From positions 32,264,793 through 32,328,792 of the forward strand of contig OY482854.1 of NCBI GenBank assembly GCA_960531495.1: 64,000 nt of DNA. The letters run 5' to 3'. Below, in pieces: positions 57,501 to 64,000 of this stretch (positions are counted from its first letter, which is position 1; each line of letters starts with the position of its first letter). The stretch comes from Zeus faber (Eukaryota; Chordata; Actinopteri; Zeiformes; Zeidae). The position numbers were made by a program, and so were the translations under genes. Below the pieces are notes generated by a model. It was not told the DNA's origin. It was given only the letters and a program-made list of their open reading frames with translations, and searched no databases.

Positions 57501-60500
57501 GGGTCGCAGCTAAAGACAGCTCAGGATTTTAGGCCATTTTCACTTTCTCTGTGACTCTCTCCCCGAACACCCTCCTCTCCATGTGTTCTGCGCAGAAAAT
57601 AATCGAAATGAATCTCAAGGTCGTGCCCTGCCCCAGCACCATTTTTGGTTGTTTTATTTGGAGGAACGAGGCACGGCTCTCCTTGTTGCTGTCTGCGATC
57701 AGGGCGCAGAGACGTCCGCGTCCACATCAAAATATATTTATGATTCCCCTCATTTATAATTCCCCATTGAAATGTTATCCCTGGGCATTGTGTAAGCTTC
57801 TTCTGCATGGAATGTTATCGAACCGTTCGGTACGCCCCTGTGGTTCAATACGCACACGTGAACCGCGGTATTGGGTATCATGGTAAAAGTCCACTGGACG
57901 TGCTGGCACGGTGTGCCGTACATGCTGCTTCCTATTGAATCCACTGCTGCAGCTCCACTGGCCACATCAGTTGTGCAGGGTTTGCATGCGCAGCCTTTTC
58001 AATAGAAACACCAGATAAAATGACAGAGATGTTTTAATAAAGAGCGCAATCATTCAATGTGTCCAGTTGGAAAATAAGCCCTGGGATGGCCGTGTGGGGA
58101 ATGAGGAATTTCTCTTGAACAGTTCTTTTGTATAACGAAGGGAACCGAGTCTCGCTTGGTGATGAGCTGTTCTTTTTGTCAAGTTTTACCGTTTCATGCC
58201 AAGTTGTTTTAGTTCAGTCTTCTGCCATCAGAAAATGTTTCAACCTCCATGTAAATCCTATGAATATTTGAATTATCCACTATCCTGGACACCTCCCCTC
58301 CTATGTGCTAAATGAATGCAAATTATAACAACCCACCAATGAACTAGAACTCCCGTCTCCCCACAAACACACAGCGTTACAATAGTTATTTATGACAGAC
58401 TACTATAAAAAAAAATTTAATTAATTATAGAGATACCAAAACCATACCGTGACCGTGATACATGCTGAACTGTGAGCCCACTGTAGCGTTGCATCACTTA
58501 TGTTTGTATGTATGTTTGTATGTGTGTGTGTGTTTGTATGTATTAGGGTCGCTGCGACACTTGGGTGTTGCTGGGTGTTCGGGCTAATAGCGATTACATG
58601 ACTGGACCACCACCCCCACCGGTTTTTTTTTATAGAAATAAAACCCATTTAGTTAATTTTTGCGTATCAGCACTGACATACTAAGCGTGTTATCAATACT
58701 AGTCTGACGTTGTGAAAGTGGCTGCGTGGTAACAACAGTTGCAGCAGTCTGCTTATCACAGGAGGAAATCCTATAGGAGCCCTTACATCAGGTGTAGATC
58801 GGGATCTGTCTCCCTCCATCCCTAATTAGGGCCTGTGCATAACTGGGACACTCCATGTGCCACCAAGGACGTGCAGTGTCCAGTTTTTGGCGCAATTTGG
58901 ACACACGACATGTGAAATATTAATCAACTTTGAATAAATAAGCCAACCGTGAGCTTCTCTGTGATGCAGAGCAATGTAGGTACTGGTGGTGGAGTGGGGC
59001 GCTTTGTGACATCATCATCCAATATGTGGAGCATGACAACATGAGGGTGGAGGAAGCGCTGGAGATGGGAGCCGAGCAATGAGCGGGTGACCTTCAACGT
59101 CACACACCAGAGGAGAGCCCTGAGCAGCGAGCGGAGCGCTTGGCAGTCCACATGAACGCAAGAAACCTGTACTCCACTCATCTTCCTGAAGTTCTAATTT
59201 GCCTAGATTTTCACATTTGGTGCTCATTTTTTATTGAAAAGTTGTTCTTGCATTTTGTTAAACCATGCCATTTTGAACGGGCATGGTCTGGAAGGAATCT
59301 GTCCGCAGGTATTTCCTTTGATAATCTTGACAACCGCTCATCCGATCTACTTCATACTTGGTGGGCGTATTCAACGGGCATGTACGAATAATAAAAAAAA
59401 AAAAAGAAAATGAAGAATGCTTGTCAAACACTTGAATTTCCATCTTGAGAATTTTCTAAAAACAGCCATGAGTTAAAAAAGCTGCTCGTATGGCTGCTGG
59501 TGGTGGGGCAGCCTAGCAAACACAGCCCCCCGCCCGGGCTCACTCACCCCAGTAGTGGCAGGATGAACATGACCGAGCAGTAGACTGTGACGAGCCGTGA
59601 CAGCCACATCGCCGTCTCCAGTTTGTTGCTCAGCAGGAACTGCTGTGAAGGACAAAAAAACAAGTTTTACTTTTGGAAGTGGAAATAAAATGGAGACGCT
59701 TCGATCCAGAGCGCACAGTGGGTGGAGTAGTGAAGGTGCAGAATCAGAACCACACAACAACCAAGCAACTCATTCAGTTCTGGACGTGAATGAGTGGAGA
59801 ATTATTTTATTGACTCAAATTTATGTCTACAACTAACAAATATTTTTCCAAAACAGCTTAATCGTTTTCCAAAATATTTGTTAGTTGTAGAAATAAATTT
59901 GAGTCAATAAAATAATCTGTTTATTATGCTGTATAATTGCAGTTAATCTGATTTATAATGTGTTTCTTTTTTTAAGTCATTCAGTCAGTTTCCAAACGGA
60001 GAGATTAATTTTTACAATATTCTAAAGTAAACATCTCCCAGACCTTTGCCTTTCTTGCAATGTGCGACTCCTACTCCCTCACTGATGGAGGGAGTAGGAG
60101 CGTCTCCAGCGTCTCCAAAGCGTCTCCAGTCAAATAATGGATAACCCAAGTCATTGATATTTATTTTTTTATTATCAATGTCATAGATTCCTTTTTACAG
60201 TTCTACATTCTTGTCTTCATTACAGATTACGGAACACCTCATTTTAATAATTTGCAAACTGCCAACCCTATACAGTGTACACAGCTTGGCCTCCATTTGC
60301 AGGGCAAATACACTTTCACAAGCAAACACCTGTATTTGTATTTCACAAAGCACAGAGAACGACAAGGATCTTGATCATAGCAGCTGTAGATTTCACAACC
60401 TACTACAATGCAGTAGTTCAATATATTAAATATTTCATAATATGTCAATATCAAGAGAGTGGCACCAAGAAAGCTGAAACATTACTTGACGGAAATACAT

Positions 60501-60781
60501 TTATATTAAACGTGTTATTGGACAATTTGCTATGTCTTAAGGTGAACGTGCAAATAGGTATGATATAACTATGTAAAACTAAACGTTTGGCTTAGATACC
60601 TGGTTAGTAACCTTTCAGTTTCTATACAGATGCGGGTATGCTGCACTTGTTTGTTTGTTTGTTTGTTTTTTATAAAATTTGTCCGGTTTTGTATTGCGAA
60701 TCCCAATCCTCTTCTGGTGTAGTGGTTAACTAAACTTACCACAGGTCCCATACGGGGAGGGGGGCTCTGCTGGTCAGACAT
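54564..60781 (-). CDS. tmem33: Transmembrane protein 33
   Basis: ER and nuclear-envelope multi-pass protein (TMEM33/Per33 family) linked to ER tubule shape and the unfolded-protein response. Seven coding exons: 60740-60781, 59548-59642, 57247-57434, 57003-57070, 55646-55779, 55250-55333, 54564-54693. The sum is 741 nt, giving 246 aa (human 247), with phases in agreement. It starts M-S-D-Q-Q-S-P-P-P-R. Diagnostic segments: L-E-T-A-M-W-L-S-R-L (exon 2), F-Y-Q-R-A-L-L-A-N-A-L-T-S-A-L-R-L-H-Q-R (exon 3), L-L-H-A-T-T-Y-T-K-K-V-L-D (exon 4), N-I-L-K-F-I-A-C-N-E-I-F-L-M-P (exon 5), R-F-L-T-L-R-Y-T-S-R-R-N-P-Y-C (exon 6), and the end A-F-I-S-R-L-A-P-T-G-V. The 5' UTR continues into 60782-60798 and, after an intron, an upstream exon near 61601. 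Confidence 0.97.
56298..56632 (+). mobile_element. Tc1-like transposase fragment
   Basis: Encodes the N-terminal DNA-binding part of a Tc1/mariner transposase in broken frames: L-S-H-F-D-K-E-H-I-V-M, then the region corresponding to the paired-type domain and L-I-D-A-R-G-E-P-G-L. No catalytic DDE domain or terminal inverted repeats are seen. Dead relic in a tmem33 intron. Confidence 0.8.
57099..57198. repeat. 52-bp tandem duplication
   Basis: Two near-identical copies of gaataaaacaccaaccttga plus the following tract, just outside tmem33 exon 4. Confidence 0.93.
59801..59916. repeat. Long near-perfect inverted repeat (~53-bp arms)
   Basis: Arms 59801-59854 and 59864-59916 differ at one base in the outer 46 and by a small mismatch next to the 9-nt loop (agcttaatc). 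AT-rich, in tmem33 intron 1. Confidence 0.93.
60067..60100. repeat. Short perfect palindrome
   Basis: ctcctactccctc and gagggagtaggag separated by 7 nt, followed by three cgtctcca repeats. In tmem33 intron 1. Confidence 0.85.
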
Positions 60782-61390
60782 CTCTGGAGGTGTTAGGCCT
60801 TTTGGAGAGAAGAGAGAAGACTTTAAACCTCTGAACCAGTCTCAGCTCAGTTAATTCGTTGAATTGTGGACCTGAAAATGATGCTTCACTGATCAGTCGA
60901 TGATGATGATGATTGTATGACCGGACGCACAAGCCATTCAACATGAGGCCAGACGAGAAGAAAGGAGCGAACTGTGACTGAGAAATCCACTGGATGTGAG
61001 TTTACTTATGAATGGATAACTAGTTTCACGTGGTGAAACAGCATCTGGGCTGCTTAGAAGAGCTCCACGGTGGTCTGGGGATTTACCGTGAGTAATCCGA
61101 GTCACGGTGTCCGTGCTTGGGTGTAAACTAAACCAATATTTAATTGAAATGATCAAATGAGACGAGGAAATGGTTTTAACTGACACTGAGCGGGTGAGCT
61201 GCCAGGCTAGCAGGCTCGCAGGATGAGTAAGCCGGTTGACAATACACAAGAAACACGTTGTGCGGTCCACTTAGATCGGTTGTTCTGGGGAGCAGAGGAA
61301 CTAGGACACCAAAACTTTGAATTTGGATTTTCCTGCGAATGAAGGTACAGCCCAGAGCCCACAGAGACCGGCTCCAGCGCTTGTTCCAAC

Positions 61391-61680
61391 GCTAGCTTAG
61401 CTTAGCTTAGCTTCAGTTAGCCTAGCCGGGTTGTCCAGAACCTTCTCTGACGCTGAGCGCCCGCTGTTAGCCCGCCGTACCGCTCTTTTAACACTACGGG
61501 CCCCGCTCATTCGGTACCGTGTGTGGAAAGACTCCTGGGCGGATGGAGGTGGAGCCGGAGAGCGGATCCAGCCGGCGGGCGCGCTCGGCGGGCAGCCTAC
61601 CTGGGTATAGCGGGGGTCGAGCGGTGGGATCCGCCGCTGCGCCGCAGAGTAACACACGTTGCTGCCAGTGATCAGCTGAC
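61391..61680 (-). promoter_or_regulatory. tmem33: tmem33 CpG-rich 5' region and non-coding exon
   Basis: A donor (CCCAG|gtaggc; exon edge at 61601) pairs with the acceptor ctccaaaag before 60798, so a non-coding first exon begins within about 61601-61680. The flanking DNA is rich in CpG. A short (gctta)n repeat lies at 61391-61414. Confidence 0.55.
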
Positions 61681-62183
61681 CTCCAGATCCCGGAAGGAGG
61701 GGAGATATCGCGATACCTTGGATGGCATCAGCTGGATGGATCGATTTCCAGTAGATGTAGTTTAACAGTCCGAAAAAGGAGAATAAAACATATAATAAAA
61801 GAGGATAAAATAGAAAAGGAAATTAAAATGTCAAATACATACAAATAGAATACAAAATACAAAACAGAAAGTCAGATATTTAAGATATAACATGTTACAG
61901 TATATAGTGTATTCAAATGGATGGATATGAGCCTGGCAGAGCAGACTGGACATCACCCTCCAGTGCCTCCACCCGTCTGCCCCGTCCAGTGCACCACTGA
62001 TGATAACAAAACTGAAAAATAAACAACACGGGCAGTAGCTGCTGTTTGCATTTGCAGTCCAGTGGCTTCATTTGGGGAATGGTTCGTCCATCGTTTTAGA
62101 ATGTAGCGTCTGTTCCACCCATGACCACCGGGGGGCAGCATCACTGTGACAGTCTGGACGGAGCTGATCCCAATGTCAATGAT

Positions 62184-62262
62184 TATTATTATTATTATTA
62201 TTATTATCATCATCATCATCATTCTTATTATCATCATTGTTATTATCATCATCATCATCATC
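62184..62262. repeat. (ATT)n/(ATC)n microsatellite
   Basis: ATT then ATC repeats directly beside a SINE. Confidence 0.96.
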
Positions 62263-62271
62263 ATTACATTT

Positions 62272-62487
62272 ACATTTAGATATATACATTTAGTCATTGA
62301 TCAGACGCTTTTATCCAAAGCGACTTACAATTGTTCAAACACTGACGGACGCAGCCATCAGGAGCAATGAGGGGTTAAGTGTCTTGCTCAAGGACACTAC
62401 AGCATGCTAGCAGGAGGAGCCTGGGATCGAACCAGCGACCTTTAGATGACTAGACCACCAGCTCTACCTCCTGAGCTACCATCCCCA
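62272..62487 (-). mobile_element. tRNA-derived SINE, inverted copy
   Basis: Reverse complement of the 45337-45536 family: tail first (cagacgcttttatccaaagc), tRNA-like head at 62425-62487. High similarity over ~200 bp; flanked on both sides by ATT/ATC repeats. Confidence 0.88.
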
Positions 62488-62488
62488 T

Positions 62489-62711
62489 ATCATCATCATC
62501 ATTATTATTATTATCATTATTATTATTATTATCATCATCATTATTATTATTATTATTATTATCATTATTATCATTATCATCATCATCATTATTATTATTA
62601 TTATTATCATTATTATTATTATTATCATTATTATTATTATCATTATCATTATTATTATCATTATTATCATTATCATTATTATTATCATTATCATTATCAT
62701 TATTATTATCA

Positions 62712-62742
<31 letters not shown>

Positions 62743-62833
62743 TATTATCATTATTATTATTATCATTATCATTATTATTATCATTATTATCATTATCATT
62801 ATCATTATTATTATCATTATTATTATTATTATC
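62489..62833. repeat. (ATT)n/(ATC)n microsatellite, 345 bp
   Basis: Mixed ATT and ATC triplets with a local hexamer/nonamer order. Asp/Asn, Tyr/His and Ile/Met frames across it are artefacts. Confidence 0.97.
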
Positions 62834-63439
62834 ACCACAACAGCAAAACACCATCAGAACATAGCGAATCAACTTCACTTCCTACCTCTCCTCAGATGGA
62901 AATGCACACCTTGACTTCACAAAACTCTCAAGATTTATGTCCATAAAGGTGCATTGGAGATATTAAAAATGCAATTAATAATGTAGATTTTGGATTTATG
63001 GTGTAAAATATCTGAATAGGTTAGATAGATAGGTTGTCACATGTTAGGTAGTTATATTCTGTAATATATTCTCAATCATTTTGCCTGTTTTGGAAAATAC
63101 ATCCTTCCATAAATACAGTTTCTGGGGCAGGACGGGCCTATATGTTGGTTGGTAAGGGAGCTATCTTAGATGACGAGGACACAGACATAGACACACATTT
63201 ATTTAAATTATTAACCATGTCAGGAGAAAGATTAAGATTTAACATTTAAAATTTGCAATCAGTTCCCTATCTCTGATGATTGCATACAGAATTACCTTGT
63301 GGAAAAAGTTGCATGGGTCTACATACTGCATATATAGAGAGAAGATATCGACCCTGCTTCCAGATGAATATGTAGACAGTCTATCGTACCATTGATGATA
63401 TCATCTATATAAATATAGAGAATATGGAATGAGCGTTGC

Positions 63440-63556
63440 ATTGACATTTCACTGCATTATGTATGAAAATATGTATATGAATGTGACGAATAAACCTCTT
63501 GAATCTCTTGAATCTCTTGAATCTTGAATCTTGAATCTTGAATCTTGAATCTTGAA
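63440..63556 (+). mobile_element. LINE 3' end fragment
   Basis: Matches the end of the LINE at 15480-15575 (catttcactgcat, gtatgaaaatatgtatatga, gaataaa) and terminates in (cttgaat)n. 5'-truncated insertion. Confidence 0.82.
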
Positions 63557-64000
63557 TGAGGTTGCAAAACTGGAAATGGCTGTTTTGGTGTCATTTCAAC
63601 AAGTCACCGTTAGAGGGCGACCTTTACCTTTATTTGGCGGCGCTGTTTCCAGAATTGGACTTTGAGCAGATTGTGTGATATTATTTCAGCTTTAAGTCGT
63701 TTATTTGCTCCCAACATGTTTTAAAATCGCACATGTCTGTGCTACTGTACAGTCTGTGTGTCGCAGGCTTCACAGGGCGACGTGTTTGCTGAAGATGCCG
63801 TTTGAAAACACAGGCAGTGTAAGCACCGGAGAATCTAATTATTTCTTTGCAAAACCTAATTATGCATTAAAAAAGGTTAACGCCAGCGCCTGAAACGTTT
63901 TTGTTTAATAATCCCATTACTGGCGCTCATCATGTATAAAATGCTGCAGCAGGACTCTAACTTTGCACTTGTTAAAGCGAATCCCGGAGAAATAGCCGCA
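63557..64000. other. Gene-free end of window
   Basis: No exon, repeat family or RNA gene recognised. Confidence 0.5.

Noticed and set aside
62446..62946. 166-codon Tyr/His frame and opposing Asp/Asn frame
   Set aside because: ATT/ATC microsatellite.

Overview
The window is vertebrate nuclear DNA, almost certainly from a ray-finned (teleost) fish. The supporting evidence is compact multi-exon genes with GT-AG introns, long CA/GT and GATA-like microsatellites, L2-type LINEs, tRNA-derived SINEs, a Tc1 relic, and a gene set that corresponds to human chromosome 4. There is no prokaryotic organisation. All gene models were built by hand from splice signals, reading phase and protein similarity remembered from the families; no database was searched.

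Layout. 1-4.5 kb: mostly featureless, with two possible terminal exons of an upstream gene (weak TAPT1 candidate). 4.5-5.3 kb: an intron-less secreted FGF-binding protein gene (fgfbp2, + strand). 8.3-23.9 kb: annexin A5 (anxa5, - strand), 12 coding exons whose lengths add to exactly 317 codons. Its introns carry a decayed Ty3/gypsy element with the unusual order protease-integrase-reverse transcriptase, LINE 3' ends and many tandem repeats that abut splice sites. 24-37 kb: a repeat-rich intergenic region with a CAG/CAGATG array, a 24-bp-type minisatellite, a degraded L2 LINE, a 20-bp-stem palindrome, a 1-kb telomere-like TTAGGG block and SINEs. 37.4 kb: the small membrane protein gene smim43 (TMEM155/NEMEP). 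39.2-42.4 kb: cyclin A2 (ccna2, - strand, 8 exons, 438 aa) with a CHR/CDE-CCAAT promoter. 43.6-53.3 kb: bbs7 (- strand, 19 exons, 711 aa) with an RFX X-box and three CCAAT boxes upstream. 54.6-61.7 kb: tmem33 (- strand, 7 coding exons, 246 aa). 61.7-64 kb: SINE, ATT/ATC repeats and a LINE tail, no gene seen.

The genes are not an operon. anxa5-smim43-ccna2-bbs7 is the conserved human 4q27 block, here without EXOSC9 between smim43 and ccna2. fgfbp2 and tmem33 correspond to human 4p genes. The five recognised - strand genes (anxa5, smim43, ccna2, bbs7, tmem33) lie head to tail. I see no clear previously undescribed system. The most interesting signals are the Gmr1-like pol order, the microsatellite-embedded splice sites of anxa5, the promoter elements of ccna2 and bbs7, the telomere-like block and several long perfect palindromes.
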